DNA of 64,000 bases, taken from contig JANSYA010000009.1 in the NCBI GenBank assembly GCA_024742665.1, forward strand, positions 62,001 to 126,000, written 5' to 3'. Both the position numbers and the translations under genes were made by a program. This stretch comes from a bacterium (lineage in GTDB: Bacteria > Spirochaetota > Leptospiria > Leptospirales > Leptonemataceae). This document shows positions 17,853-27,011 of the stretch, piece by piece. The notes beneath the pieces were generated by a model, which was not told the origin of the DNA, did not search any database, and saw only the letters and a program-made list of their open reading frames with translations. Position 1 is the stretch's first letter. Each line of letters opens with the position of its first letter.

Positions 17853-17918
17853 ATCCGATCGCTCCTGTTTTAATAGACCATTGACAGGCCGTTTTGAAGA
17901 TGGCCCCGGAGTTTGCTT

Positions 17919-18281
17919 ATGTTCCGTTCCTCAATTTTTCGACCGGTGCTGGCGATGCTGTGCCTGTATTTCTTAACCGGCTGCATTTCCGCAAGCGGCG
18001 GCATTGCCACCTCGAATCTACCCATGGAAGGCCGCCAGTTCGAAGTCATCGGCCCGGCCGAAACGACGGTCAGCTGGTGGACCATTGATCTGGGCATCAT
18101 CGGCCTGCCGCTATCGGATCCGCCGGTTTCCCAGGCGGAATCGCAGCTGATCGGCCAGAATGAAGGCGACGCCTTGATTAACCTGCGCTACTGGACCGAT
18201 CGCTCGATGTTTTTGTTTTTCATTAACCGCCATCGCTTTCACCTCAAAGCGGATGTGGTGCGCTTTACCGACGGCCGGTGA
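17919..18281 (+). CDS. Small lipoprotein, paralogue of the next gene
   Basis: A predicted 120-aa lipoprotein: VLAMLCLYFLTGC is the signal with Cys. The mature part has a core EGDALINLRYWTDRSMFLFF and HFRLKADVVRF, matching the second gene's EGDTMINIHYWHET and MKVRGDVIKF in order, so the two are paralogues from tandem duplication. The fold and role are unknown; it resembles small 'TRL-like' lipoproteins of other spirochaetes, but this is a guess. The ATG at 17919 has GGAG seven nt upstream; an in-frame TTG at 17913 is less likely. It opens a plus-strand run leading to the TonB receptor. Confidence 0.8.
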   Translation: MFRSSIFRPVLAMLCLYFLTGCISASGGIATSNLPMEGRQFEVIGPAETTVSWWTIDLGIIGLPLSDPPVSQAESQLIGQNEGDALINLRYWTDRSMFLFFINRHRFHLKADVVRFTDGR

Positions 18282-18283
18282 GT

Positions 18284-18859
18284 ATGATATCCCGCGTCCG
18301 ACAATTCCAAAAAACGCTGCGTCGGATGGCGACCGCCCTGGCGGCCGGCACGATGCTGGCATGCTTCCCGGGCGGCATCCTCGACAAGGGCGGCATGGTT
18401 TACAACGCGGGCATTACACCTGCGATCACACTGACCCGCGGCGCACCCTATAAAATCGTATGCGTCGATCGGGCCGAGCTGCAGCGCCGCGAAACTTTAT
18501 CCGAAGCGGATCTACGCGTATTGGGCCCCGCGGTCGAGTACCGGCCGGCCCGCGAATATCGCGGCGGCTGCGAACAAACCGGCGAATCGTCGGTCTTCTT
18601 TTTGTTTAATATGTGGCCCGCCACGCCGCCCCTCGATCCGGAGTACGCCGTCGGAACCGCGGTCCAGCGATTGGAAGGCGACACGATGATCAACATCCAC
18701 TACTGGCACGAAACGCACTACTATTCTCTGCTGGGCCGGGTCGCTGTCATGAAAGTTCGCGGCGACGTAATCAAATTCCTGAGCGACGAAGAACGCAAGG
18801 CCTATGAACGCGATGTGAAGGCGCGCCTCCGGGAACAAAAAAAATCCAGACGAAGATAG
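18284..18859 (+). CDS. Small lipoprotein, tandem paralogue
   Basis: A predicted 191-aa lipoprotein with signal TALAAGTMLAC. It shares the C-terminal EGDTMINIHYWHETHYYSLL and VRGDVIKF block with the upstream gene, at the same relative distance from the C-terminus. It adds an N-terminal region with a Cys (KIVCVDRAEL) and a short hydrophobic patch SSVFFLFNMW. The C-terminus is basic (ARLREQKKSRRR). The start overlaps nothing and is 2 nt after the previous stop; a GTG at 18278 is an alternative. The family is unknown. Confidence 0.8.
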   Translation: MISRVRQFQKTLRRMATALAAGTMLACFPGGILDKGGMVYNAGITPAITLTRGAPYKIVCVDRAELQRRETLSEADLRVLGPAVEYRPAREYRGGCEQTGESSVFFLFNMWPATPPLDPEYAVGTAVQRLEGDTMINIHYWHETHYYSLLGRVAVMKVRGDVIKFLSDEERKAYERDVKARLREQKKSRRR

Positions 18860-18863
18860 ACTT

Positions 18864-19253
18864 ATGATACCAGGTTCATCCCCGGCAAAACAAACCAGCA
18901 CCCGACGACCCCTGCGATCGTCAGGACGCGCGCTGCGCCGACTGCGAAACGGCCTCTGCGCATTGACGATCGCGGCGGCGGCTCTGATCGCCTGCCGCGT
19001 CGATGAATCGGCCATGGACCTGGGCGACGCGTACAGCGAAATCGGCGCGGCGATCAACTTCAAGGCGAACGAATGCGGCAATATGCCTTCGTATCCTTTA
19101 ATCATTCCACCGGAGCCGCCGGAATACGGCGTGCGGCTGTGCGGGCTTTTGATTCTCGGCCAGCCCTGCCCGTTCAACGACTTCCCGCTGTTCTGCCTGG
19201 AATTGTATGCCGACGACTGCGAATTCTGCGATATCCCGGGACTGGATCCTTAA
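18864..19253 (+). CDS. Small cysteine-rich lipoprotein
   Basis: A predicted 129-aa lipoprotein. The basic N-terminal stretch precedes LCALTIAAAALIAC (lipobox Cys). The mature domain is short, acidic and Cys-rich: ECGNMPSY, RLCGLLILGQPCPFNDFPLF, CLELYADDCEFCDIPG, seven Cys after the lipidated one. No family recognised. Only 1 nt lies between its stop and the TonB-dependent receptor ATG, so the two are almost surely co-translated. A partner or substrate-binding role for the receptor is likely but unproven. Confidence 0.8.
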   Translation: MIPGSSPAKQTSTRRPLRSSGRALRRLRNGLCALTIAAAALIACRVDESAMDLGDAYSEIGAAINFKANECGNMPSYPLIIPPEPPEYGVRLCGLLILGQPCPFNDFPLFCLELYADDCEFCDIPGLDP

Positions 19254-19254
19254 T

Positions 19255-21984
19255 ATGATGCCATCGTCCAAATCCAACGGCACTCGCCGCAATCCCGAAA
19301 GCCCCTTCGCCGGAATGCGCGCCCCGCTTCGCTTCCGAGCGCTGTTTGTCGGGCTGGCCCTGTTTCTGCCGACTTCGGCGCTCTTCGCCCTGGACTTTAC
19401 AGCGCGCGTCGTCGACCCGGCCACGAACAAAGGCGTCGCCGACGCTCAGCTGATCGTCATCGAAACCAGACAGAAATATTTCACGAACGCCCGCGGCGAA
19501 GCGAAGATCACAGTGCCCGCTCCGGGCTTTTATACATTTCGCGCGATTACGCCGGACGGCACCCTGGTCCAGCCGCGACTGCAGGTGCTTTCTGAAGGCC
19601 AGCAGCTGACGATTTTCACGGGCGAAGCGCCGCAGGCGAAGCCCGACGCGGGCGAAAGCTCAAGCGATATCACCGTTCGCGGCAATCAAAACAAACAGAA
19701 ACTTTCGCGTTACCAGGTGCGACTCGACGAAATCAAGCGCATCCCCGGCCAGTTCGGCGAAGCCCTGCGCGGAATCGAATCGCTGCCGGGGGTAAACGCG
19801 GCGCCCTTCGGCAACGGCGAAATCGTTTTGCGCGGCGCGAACGAAGAGGCGAACACCTATCTCGTCGACGATCTGCCCATCGGCTACGCCTTTCACTTCT
19901 TTCCGGTCAACTCGGTGCTGCACAACGATTTGATCAGCACGATCGACATCTATAACGGCGCCTATCCCGCCGACTACGGCAACGCCACCGGCGGCGTCAT
20001 CGCGATCGAAACCATCGACGAAGTGGAACGCTTCGGCGGCAACGCTTCGTTTTCGCTGTGGTCCACCAACGCTCTGTTCAAAGGCGTCATCCCCGGATTC
20101 GGCAGCGGATCCGGCGGCGAAAGCGACGCGGCCGACGACGGCGAACAAGAAATTCCCGACGCCGCCCGCGTCATGCGCGGGCCGGGCTTCGGCTTCGGCC
20201 AGGCCGACTCCGCCGGCGACCTGGGCGACGCGAATATCGGCAATCCCGTCAGCGCCGACGAATCCGACGCCGGCTCCGGCGGCTACTGGATCGGCGCGGG
20301 TCGGATTTCGTACCTGCATTTGACTTTGAACCAGTTCGCGCCCGAAGGCATTCGTCTGCCGATCTACTGGGACGGCCAGGCCAAGATCAAATTCAGCCTT
20401 TCGCCGCGTCATAGCTTTTATTTTTACGCCCTGGGCGCCAAAGACACTTTCACCGCCGAGATCGACAACACGCCGGAGTACGATCCGACCAAAGAGCTCG
20501 ATCCGGTTTTACTCGGCGCGAACGTCGCCATCGACCGCGCCTTTCATACGGAAGCGCTGCGCTATGTCTGGCAGCCCGGTTCGAAACTTCGCAACACCCT
20601 GACTCTGATCAACACCGATAACATCTTTTTCATTCAAGGACGCATCGGTCAGCTGCGCGCCGACCAGGAAGCGTCGATCGGCTACACCGGCGTGCGCAAC
20701 GACATCGACTGGGACATTGTGCGCGACCACGTTCTCTTCGAGGGCGGCTTTGAGCTGCGCGGCGGACGCTATCGCAACCAGGGCATCACGGCGCGCTTCA
20801 CCGATCCCAACGACCGTTCGCCCGATTTTTTCGACACGGAGAACCCGGACTTTACGATCGTGCCGGTCCGCGACTACAACGAATACCAGTACAACTCGGC
20901 CTTCGCCATGCTGACGCTCGCCGGCGCCGGCTTCGAATTCAAACCGGGCGCGCGCGTCGAACACTTCGGACTGACCAAACAGACGGTCGTCGATCCGCGC
21001 GGCACGCTATCCTATACTTTTCCGACGAAGACGACCCTGCTCGGCGGCGCGGGAGTCTATCACCGCCTGCCGGATCCGAACGAGTTTTCCAGCAGCGCCG
21101 GAAATCCGAATTTGCTGATGGAACGCGCGGAGCATTACGCGGGCGGCATCCAGCAGGAGCTCGGCGACTGGCTGTTCAAAGCCGAAGCCTTTCGCCAGTA
21201 CTACACCGACATCGTCGTAACCGATCCCTATGTCACGACGCCCTTTCGCGAAAACCAGGACCCCTTCACGCGCTATACGCAGCCGGTCCTGATCAACGAT
21301 TCTCTGGGATTTTCAAACGACGGCACGGGTTTCTCCGAAGGCTTCGAGGTCTATATCAAGAAGTCGAAAGCGCCGCGAGTGAACGGCTGGTACGGCTGGA
21401 TTTCGTACACCTGGTCGCGCGCGATCCGCAACAATCATCAGCATATCTTCACCGCCGATGAGCTGACGCGCGTCACCACGACCGACGAAGCGCGCATCAT
21501 CGCGCAGTACGACAATACGCAGGACCGCTACGCCGATTTCGACCGCACGCACATCGCCAATATTGTCTTCGGCTACCAGATCAATCCCGAGTGGCAGGTC
21601 GGCGCGCGCTGGCGCTACCAGACCGCGGCGCCCTATACGCAGATCATCGGCGACGACGGCGGCCGGCAGCAAAACCAGGGCCGCCGGATTTTCGATCCCG
21701 TATTTTCGCCTTATGAAAACACGGAGCGCACCGCCGCCTTTCATCGCCTGGATATCCGCATCGACCGCTTCTTTCGTTACGGCTGGGGCTACGGCAACTT
21801 CTTCGTGGAGCTGTTGAACGTGTACGTGCGGCGCAACGAAACGGGCAAGTCCTGGAGCCGCAGCCGGCCCTACTCGGCGACGAACCCGGAGCCGGTCTAC
21901 GACTTCGTGCTGCTCCAGCAAAGCCAGGGGGACCAGACCTATTTCATCCCCTTCTTTAACCTCGGCATTGAAATGAAATTCTGA
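19255..21984 (+). CDS. TonB-dependent receptor with N-terminal CarboxypepD-like domain
   Basis: A predicted 909-aa outer-membrane receptor for TonB-driven uptake. The signal is LFVGLALFLPTSALFAL, residues about 47-130 form a carboxypeptidase-regulatory-like beta-sandwich (ARVVDPATNKGVADAQLIVI), about 165-250 is the plug with FGEALRGIESLPGVNAAP and IVLRGANEEANTYLVDDLP, and the rest is a beta-barrel rich in aromatic strand ends, ending in IPFFNLGIEMKF. The ligand cannot be read. A Gly/Asp-rich loop (about 280-345) is unusual. The double ATG at 19255 follows the upstream stop by 1 nt; the frame extends 16 codons further upstream into the lipoprotein gene but lacks a better start. Confidence 0.9.
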   Translation: MMPSSKSNGTRRNPESPFAGMRAPLRFRALFVGLALFLPTSALFALDFTARVVDPATNKGVADAQLIVIETRQKYFTNARGEAKITVPAPGFYTFRAITPDGTLVQPRLQVLSEGQQLTIFTGEAPQAKPDAGESSSDITVRGNQNKQKLSRYQVRLDEIKRIPGQFGEALRGIESLPGVNAAPFGNGEIVLRGANEEANTYLVDDLPIGYAFHFFPVNSVLHNDLISTIDIYNGAYPADYGNATGGVIAIETIDEVERFGGNASFSLWSTNALFKGVIPGFGSGSGGESDAADDGEQEIPDAARVMRGPGFGFGQADSAGDLGDANIGNPVSADESDAGSGGYWIGAGRISYLHLTLNQFAPEGIRLPIYWDGQAKIKFSLSPRHSFYFYALGAKDTFTAEIDNTPEYDPTKELDPVLLGANVAIDRAFHTEALRYVWQPGSKLRNTLTLINTDNIFFIQGRIGQLRADQEASIGYTGVRNDIDWDIVRDHVLFEGGFELRGGRYRNQGITARFTDPNDRSPDFFDTENPDFTIVPVRDYNEYQYNSAFAMLTLAGAGFEFKPGARVEHFGLTKQTVVDPRGTLSYTFPTKTTLLGGAGVYHRLPDPNEFSSSAGNPNLLMERAEHYAGGIQQELGDWLFKAEAFRQYYTDIVVTDPYVTTPFRENQDPFTRYTQPVLINDSLGFSNDGTGFSEGFEVYIKKSKAPRVNGWYGWISYTWSRAIRNNHQHIFTADELTRVTTTDEARIIAQYDNTQDRYADFDRTHIANIVFGYQINPEWQVGARWRYQTAAPYTQIIGDDGGRQQNQGRRIFDPVFSPYENTERTAAFHRLDIRIDRFFRYGWGYGNFFVELLNVYVRRNETGKSWSRSRPYSATNPEPVYDFVLLQQSQGDQTYFIPFFNLGIEMKF

Positions 21985-21985
21985 G

Positions 21986-22606
21986 ATGCGAGAGCGATTT
22001 AATATGCACGCAGACCATATCCATTCCCAAATTTCGCCTTCGAAAACACTCCATTCGAAGATCTTCCGCTCGCAAAAGACGACCCGCGCGACCCGCGCCC
22101 GCAAGCCGCTTCTTACGAGGCTTACGATAGCTGCGATGGCGATCGCGCTCTGCACGACGACCGCCTGCGATACGCGCGACGGCGAAGCGAATCTCGAAGA
22201 CGAGCGCACGAATTTTCTGGTCTGGTCTTTTTTGCTGAATCCCGCCCTGACCGACTTCGCCACGGCCTGCAACACGGCGGTAACGAACGGCCAGAGCTGC
22301 GCGACGGCCGCCGGCGACGTCAGCCTGTATGCGACGGGCTATCTGAATTCGAATTTCGCCGCCGTAAGCGACACCTCCAGCCCGGCGACGGCCTGCACGA
22401 CCTATCCCGAGGCCGGGGTTTTATTGAACTACACCCAGGCCGCGAAGGTCTGCTGGTTCAACTGCGAAACTTCGTACTGGACGACGGGAATGTCCGGAGG
22501 CAATTGCACCGGCGCGAATTTCGCGACCTACGCCGCAAGCGCCTTCGCGACGATCACGACCTGCTCGAACACCTGTCGCGCAAACGGCACGCTGTTTATC
22601 TACTGA
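21986..22606 (+). CDS. Cysteine-rich lipoprotein downstream of the TonB receptor
   Basis: A predicted 206-aa lipoprotein; a long basic N-terminal leader precedes LTIAAMAIALCTTTAC. The mature region has nine Cys in patterns FATACNTAVTNGQSC, KVCWFNCETSYW and ITTCSNTCRANG, suggesting disulphides. It looks related in style, not in clear sequence, to seven-Cys leptospiral lipoproteins. The ATG at 21986 follows the receptor stop by 1 nt; another at 22004 is possible. The gene ends the plus-strand operon; it faces the chemoreceptor gene, 72 nt away. Confidence 0.8.
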   Translation: MRERFNMHADHIHSQISPSKTLHSKIFRSQKTTRATRARKPLLTRLTIAAMAIALCTTTACDTRDGEANLEDERTNFLVWSFLLNPALTDFATACNTAVTNGQSCATAAGDVSLYATGYLNSNFAAVSDTSSPATACTTYPEAGVLLNYTQAAKVCWFNCETSYWTTGMSGGNCTGANFATYAASAFATITTCSNTCRANGTLFIY

Positions 22607-22678
22607 ACCGGCCTCCGGGGATAGCGGGATTACACGGACGGCAGGATAACACTGATGCCCGCATGATTGTTCATCGCG

Positions 22679-24637
22679 TTATTGAACTTTAAAAAAGCCG
22701 AGCTTGGTCTGCAGCTGCGCCGCCTGGGTATCCAGCTTCTGCGCGGTTTCCGAAAGGAGCTCCGCGGAACCGGCGTTGGTCTGGGCGACGCGATTCAATT
22801 CCTGCATGCCTTCTTCGATGTCGCGCGAAGCCTGCTCCTGCTGACCGGAACCGAGGGCGATATTCTGCACGAGCTCCGCGGTGCGCGAAACCTCCGGCTC
22901 GATTTCGCCGAAGAGCTTGCCCGCCCGGTCGGCCAGGCTGACGCTGCTTGAGACCAGCTCGCTGATTTCATGGGATGCGGCCTGGCTGGACTCGGCCAGC
23001 TTCTGGACTTCCGCGGCGACGACAGAGAAGCCTTTGCCGTACTCGCCCGCCCGCACGGCCTCGACGGCCGCGTTTAAGGCGAGCATATTGGTTTCGGCGG
23101 CGATGTCTTCGATGACGCGAATGCGTTCGCCCATCTTCTGGATCGCCAGCACCGTATTGCGCACGGCGCCGGCGCCTTCTTCGACCTGATCCGAAGTGCG
23201 CCCCGCGATGCCTTCCGTCTGGCGCGCGTTATCCGCGTTTAATGAAATCGTCTGCGCCATTTCGCGCGTCGCCGCGGAGATGCCCGAGATGTTTTCCGCC
23301 TGGGTCTGCGAAACCTTAATCAAATCGCCGGAGGTCTTACCGATCTGATGCGAAGCGGCTCCGAGAGTTTCGGCGGTCTCTTTGATGTCGCGAATGATCT
23401 CCTGGACCGTGCTCATGTATTCGTTGAAGTGGCCGGCCAGGCGGCCGATCTCATCGCCGGCGGAATCATCCGCGCGCACGGTCAAATCGCCTTCGGATCC
23501 CAAACGCACGGTCTCTTCTAAATTCTGGAGCGGCAGCAGCGTGCGCCTCACGGCGTAGTGCAGCAGCGCGAGCAATGCAACGGCGACCAGCAGCATGGCC
23601 AGCAGACTATAATTGCGGATCGCGTCGATTTCGCCGGCCAGCTCGCCGGTCGGAATCATCACGCCGTACAGATAGCCGGTGTCGGTGCGCGTATAATAGA
23701 CCTGGTATTTCAATCCGTTTTCAAGCACCGGCTGCATTGCCAGCTGCTTCACGTCGGACCCGGTGACCGCGGGCGGAATACTGCCGCCGCTACTCGCCGC
23801 CCTGGCTTCGCGCGCTTTTTCGTTTTCGTCCCAGGCCCGGGCGCTGAGTTCGCCGAGCCAGGGGATCGTATCGACTTTGCGCATCGCCTGCTCCGGGTCG
23901 CCGGAGTACTGCACGACGAGACTGGAAGCGGGATCGACCAGGAAACTTTCGGTGCCCTCGGTAATACGCGTATTCTGCATGAGGTCGGTCACGGCGCTGA
24001 GCGCCCAGTCAACGGTGGAAATTCCAATAATGCGACCGCCGCGATCGTACATAAACGCGTCGACCGTAACCAGCAGCGCGTTGGTGCCCGCTTCGTCGAC
24101 ATAGGGCGCGGTCCAATAAAAATCATGTTCGCGTTTGCGACGGCGATCCCATTTTTCCGGCAGCGCCAGTTTGTACCAGTCCTGATTCAGATAATCGTAT
24201 TCGGCGGTGTTCAAATCCCAGGTGAATACGACGCGGCCGTCTTCGCGAAAGGCGTACGGGCCGTAGAGCCGGCGATCCGGGTCCAGACGAAAGGCGTCGT
24301 ACCAGATCCCACCGCCCACGGCTTCGGGAAAGCGATCGTAGACTTCGATTAGATAGTCCTGGACCAGGCGATCGAAGGCCGCGTCGTCGGCGCCCCCGCT
24401 CCGGCGAACTTCATAGAGCAGGCTTCCGGCAATCGCCAGGTCCTGGGCGTTTTGTTCCATGGAGCGAGTCAGGCTGTTGATGTGTTCGGTGCTGCTGGCG
24501 ATGGCGTTGCGAATTTCTAAATCGCGGGAACGCTCAAAGGCCGCGGCGGACAGCAGCTGGGCGATCACCGCTCCGACCAGCATGGTCAGAACGGCGGCAA
24601 GTGTGATGGCAAGGAGTTTCCCCTGGATCGAGGTCAT
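22679..24637 (-). CDS. Methyl-accepting chemotaxis protein
   Basis: A predicted 652-aa inner-membrane chemoreceptor. TM1 is about 10-32 (ITLAAVLTMLVGAVIAQLL), a periplasmic dCache-like sensor spans about 40-310 (AVGGGIWYDAFRLDPDRRLY and VDAFMYDRGGRIIGISTVDW are typical), TM2 is about 320-342 (YSLLAMLLVAVALLALL), then HAMP and the signalling hairpin with ALNAAVEAVRAGEYGKGFSV and VAAEVQKLAESSQ. It should control a CheA kinase. The start at 24637 is chosen because the signal anchor begins there; the frame extends 26 codons upstream without a TM. No other che gene is nearby. Confidence 0.93.
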   Translation of the reverse strand: MTSIQGKLLAITLAAVLTMLVGAVIAQLLSAAAFERSRDLEIRNAIASSTEHINSLTRSMEQNAQDLAIAGSLLYEVRRSGGADDAAFDRLVQDYLIEVYDRFPEAVGGGIWYDAFRLDPDRRLYGPYAFREDGRVVFTWDLNTAEYDYLNQDWYKLALPEKWDRRRKREHDFYWTAPYVDEAGTNALLVTVDAFMYDRGGRIIGISTVDWALSAVTDLMQNTRITEGTESFLVDPASSLVVQYSGDPEQAMRKVDTIPWLGELSARAWDENEKAREARAASSGGSIPPAVTGSDVKQLAMQPVLENGLKYQVYYTRTDTGYLYGVMIPTGELAGEIDAIRNYSLLAMLLVAVALLALLHYAVRRTLLPLQNLEETVRLGSEGDLTVRADDSAGDEIGRLAGHFNEYMSTVQEIIRDIKETAETLGAASHQIGKTSGDLIKVSQTQAENISGISAATREMAQTISLNADNARQTEGIAGRTSDQVEEGAGAVRNTVLAIQKMGERIRVIEDIAAETNMLALNAAVEAVRAGEYGKGFSVVAAEVQKLAESSQAASHEISELVSSSVSLADRAGKLFGEIEPEVSRTAELVQNIALGSGQQEQASRDIEEGMQELNRVAQTNAGSAELLSETAQKLDTQAAQLQTKLGFFKVQ

Positions 24638-24745
24638 AGCTTGATTTTCGGCCTGGCGGGCCCGCAAATCAATACGCAATTCTCGACAAAGCCAGGGAAT
24701 GCGAGTCGCCGGCACGTACGGACCAGTCGTCCGGGAGCCGGCCCT

Positions 24746-25969
24746 TCAGTCCAGGATGCGCAGCTCGGGCTCCAGAAAGCTCATCCCGATAAAGGGGGTC
24801 GCGGCCGGCGTCTCCACTTCGAAATCGACGAGATGGTCTTCCCACAAATAGCAGTCGCTCGTATGGGTCAGCCCTCTGTGAACCGAGATGCCGAGAGTGT
24901 ACAGCCCCGGTCCCAGATTGAGCGCCAGGCGATATTCCAACCGGGTCGTTTTTTCGGCGGGCAGATCCAGGCTCCGGGCAAGCTGGCGGGAATTCACACC
25001 GAAGGCCTGGACGCCCCGGCGATCGCTGATGTGAATGCCGATGGTCACGTCCTCCAGCAGCTCCCGGGGACTCAGCTCGATCAGCACCCGCGCCCCCTCC
25101 CCGGAAATCCAGATCGGCCGCTCGCGATCGGAGCCCGCATCGACCAGGCGTACTTTATACTCTTCGGTCGTCAGACGATTCGCCGGCCGCTCGAAGCTCT
25201 GCTCGGCGAGTAAATTCATATAGCGACCGACGACCTCTTTCGGCGCGCCGTCCATCACCATTCGCCCGCGGTCAAGCAGCAGCAGACGATCGCAGACGTG
25301 CTGCATTAAGTACATATCATGGCTGACGACTAAGATCACGCTGCCGGCGTCGCGAAATTCCTGAAAGCGCCGCACGCAGCGCTGCTGAAAGCTCGCGTCT
25401 CCCACCGCCAGGGCTTCGTCGATCAGGAGAATGTCGCTGCGTTCGAAAGTCGCCAGCGCGAAACCCAGGCGCATCTGCATGCCCGTCGAGTAGGTCCCGA
25501 ACGGGCGATCGATATAATCGCTGAGGCGCGCAAATTCAAAGATCGAGTCCATGGCCGCCAAAAGCTGCTTCGGTCGATAGCCCCACAGGCGGCCGTTATA
25601 ATAAACGTTTTCGCGCCCGCTGAGATCCGGACTAAAACCCACGCCGAGCTCCAGCACGCTGCGGATCGAGCCATGCACGTCGGCGCGCCCCGCGTCCGGC
25701 CGCGACACCCCCGATAAAATCCGCAGCAGCGTGCTCTTGCCGGCGCCGTTCGGACCAATCACGCCGATGATTTCACCGCGGCCGTCTGCGCCGCCTGCGA
25801 AATTTAGATCGCCGAGAGCCGGGAAGCGCTGGCTGCCGCCGTACAGCCCGAGACTCAGGGCCGACGCGACGCGTTCGCCGAAGCCGGAAAAGCCGCGATA
25901 GTTTTTCCCGAGGCCGCTGACGCTCAGGGGCGCGCGCGACGTATTTATTTGCGAAGATTCGTTCGCCAT
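24746..25969 (-). CDS. wzt: Wzt-type polysaccharide ABC transporter ATPase
   Basis: A predicted 407-aa ATPase of the ABC-2 O-antigen/teichoic acid exporter family. Walker A GPNGAGKST (residues 72-80), signature YSTGMQMRLGFA (about 168-179) and Walker B ILLIDEALAVGD (about 187-198) are intact, with a canonical VVSHD switch. The C-terminal 150 residues (LVDAGSDRERPIWISGEGAR, WEDHLVDFEVETP) match the Wzt C-terminal sugar-recognition beta-domain, which binds a modified chain end. It is adjacent to the Wzm permease with 5 nt between. It likely exports a cell-surface glycan chain. No glycan synthesis genes are adjacent except those at 30-35 kb. Confidence 0.93.
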   Translation of the reverse strand: MANESSQINTSRAPLSVSGLGKNYRGFSGFGERVASALSLGLYGGSQRFPALGDLNFAGGADGRGEIIGVIGPNGAGKSTLLRILSGVSRPDAGRADVHGSIRSVLELGVGFSPDLSGRENVYYNGRLWGYRPKQLLAAMDSIFEFARLSDYIDRPFGTYSTGMQMRLGFALATFERSDILLIDEALAVGDASFQQRCVRRFQEFRDAGSVILVVSHDMYLMQHVCDRLLLLDRGRMVMDGAPKEVVGRYMNLLAEQSFERPANRLTTEEYKVRLVDAGSDRERPIWISGEGARVLIELSPRELLEDVTIGIHISDRRGVQAFGVNSRQLARSLDLPAEKTTRLEYRLALNLGPGLYTLGISVHRGLTHTSDCYLWEDHLVDFEVETPAATPFIGMSFLEPELRILD

Positions 25970-25974
25970 ATAAC

Positions 25975-26958
25975 TTAAAGCTGGTCCACCACCAGACTAT
26001 TCAAACGCCGCGCGCTCAACAGATAGGCCGGCACGCTCAGGGCCACAAGACAAACGACCCCGCTCCAGATTCCGAACATCGAACCGCCGGGGAGATGCAC
26101 AAACAAAGCCGCGATGCTTTCGCCGGCCGCCGTCAGATCGGCAAAGCCCCCGTAGCTTCCGGAGCCGCCGGGCGCACCGGCGAACATGAGCCGGCGGTGG
26201 GCCTCTAAGATCCCCGTAATCGGATTCCAGGCGAAGATGCGCATCCATTCCAGGCCGACCACGTACACGATCGGCGTCAGCCAGAAGGCGATTTGAAATA
26301 CCAATCGCATGAGCGGCGAAACGTCTTTGAGCAAAATGCTGATGCGCGCGAAGATAAAAGCCCAGCCGCTGAAGGCCACGATCACGCAGGCGCCCCAGCC
26401 GAAGGCCAATAAAAAATACGGCGAAAGCACGCCCCGGACCAGGCCGACTCCGGCGACCAGCGCGAAGATCAACGCGTAGTGAATCAGGCCTTCAAAGACC
26501 GGCACCCACAAAAATCCCCGCAGACCCAGGCCGGTCCGGCGAATCAGTCCGCGATTGTCCGCCAGAATGCTGCAGGATCTGAGCAGCATTTCCGACAGGG
26601 GCAGCCACAAACACATGCCGCCCAGCAAGTACGAAAGATAGTCCGCCTGCCCGGCGGTGAAGGCTTCGAGTTTGCCCGAACCCGCGGCGGCGGCAGCGGG
26701 GGACTGGGGCAGAATCACCCCGAAGATCAGAAAGAAGATTCCGATCTGAAAGATGTACTGCGCCAGCACCCAGACGATGCCCAGGGCCGTTCCGGCGAAC
26801 TGGACGGCGTAATCCCGGCGGACCAGGCTCAGAACCAGGCCGACGTCCGGCAGACGACGACCCCGCAGAATATTCAAGAATCCAGCGAATCCACCCGCCG
26901 TGGCGCGCTGCGAACCAGGCAGGGTCGCCAAAAAAAAACGTTTTCGCCCGGAGTGCAT
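25975..26958 (-). CDS. wzm: Wzm-type ABC-2 polysaccharide permease
   Basis: A predicted 327-aa permease with six hydrophobic segments; LVRRDYAVQFAGTALGIVWV and AQYIFQIGIFFLIFGVIL open the membrane part, and WLTPIVYVVGLEWM followed by NPITGILEAHRRLMF is the classic ABC-2 C-terminal region. It partners the Wzt ATPase immediately downstream. An Ala/Gly-rich loop near residue 85-100 (PAAAAAGSGKL) and one near 245-265 (GGSGSYGGFADL) are unusually low-complexity. The start is an ATG; it diverges from the dsbD-like gene by 53 nt, so the two promoters sit back to back. Confidence 0.91.
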   Translation of the reverse strand: MHSGRKRFFLATLPGSQRATAGGFAGFLNILRGRRLPDVGLVLSLVRRDYAVQFAGTALGIVWVLAQYIFQIGIFFLIFGVILPQSPAAAAAGSGKLEAFTAGQADYLSYLLGGMCLWLPLSEMLLRSCSILADNRGLIRRTGLGLRGFLWVPVFEGLIHYALIFALVAGVGLVRGVLSPYFLLAFGWGACVIVAFSGWAFIFARISILLKDVSPLMRLVFQIAFWLTPIVYVVGLEWMRIFAWNPITGILEAHRRLMFAGAPGGSGSYGGFADLTAAGESIAALFVHLPGGSMFGIWSGVVCLVALSVPAYLLSARRLNSLVVDQL

Positions 26959-27011
26959 CTAAAGAGTATCTATTTTGAACAGGCCATATTGAGCAACAGG
27001 AAGTTTCCGCT

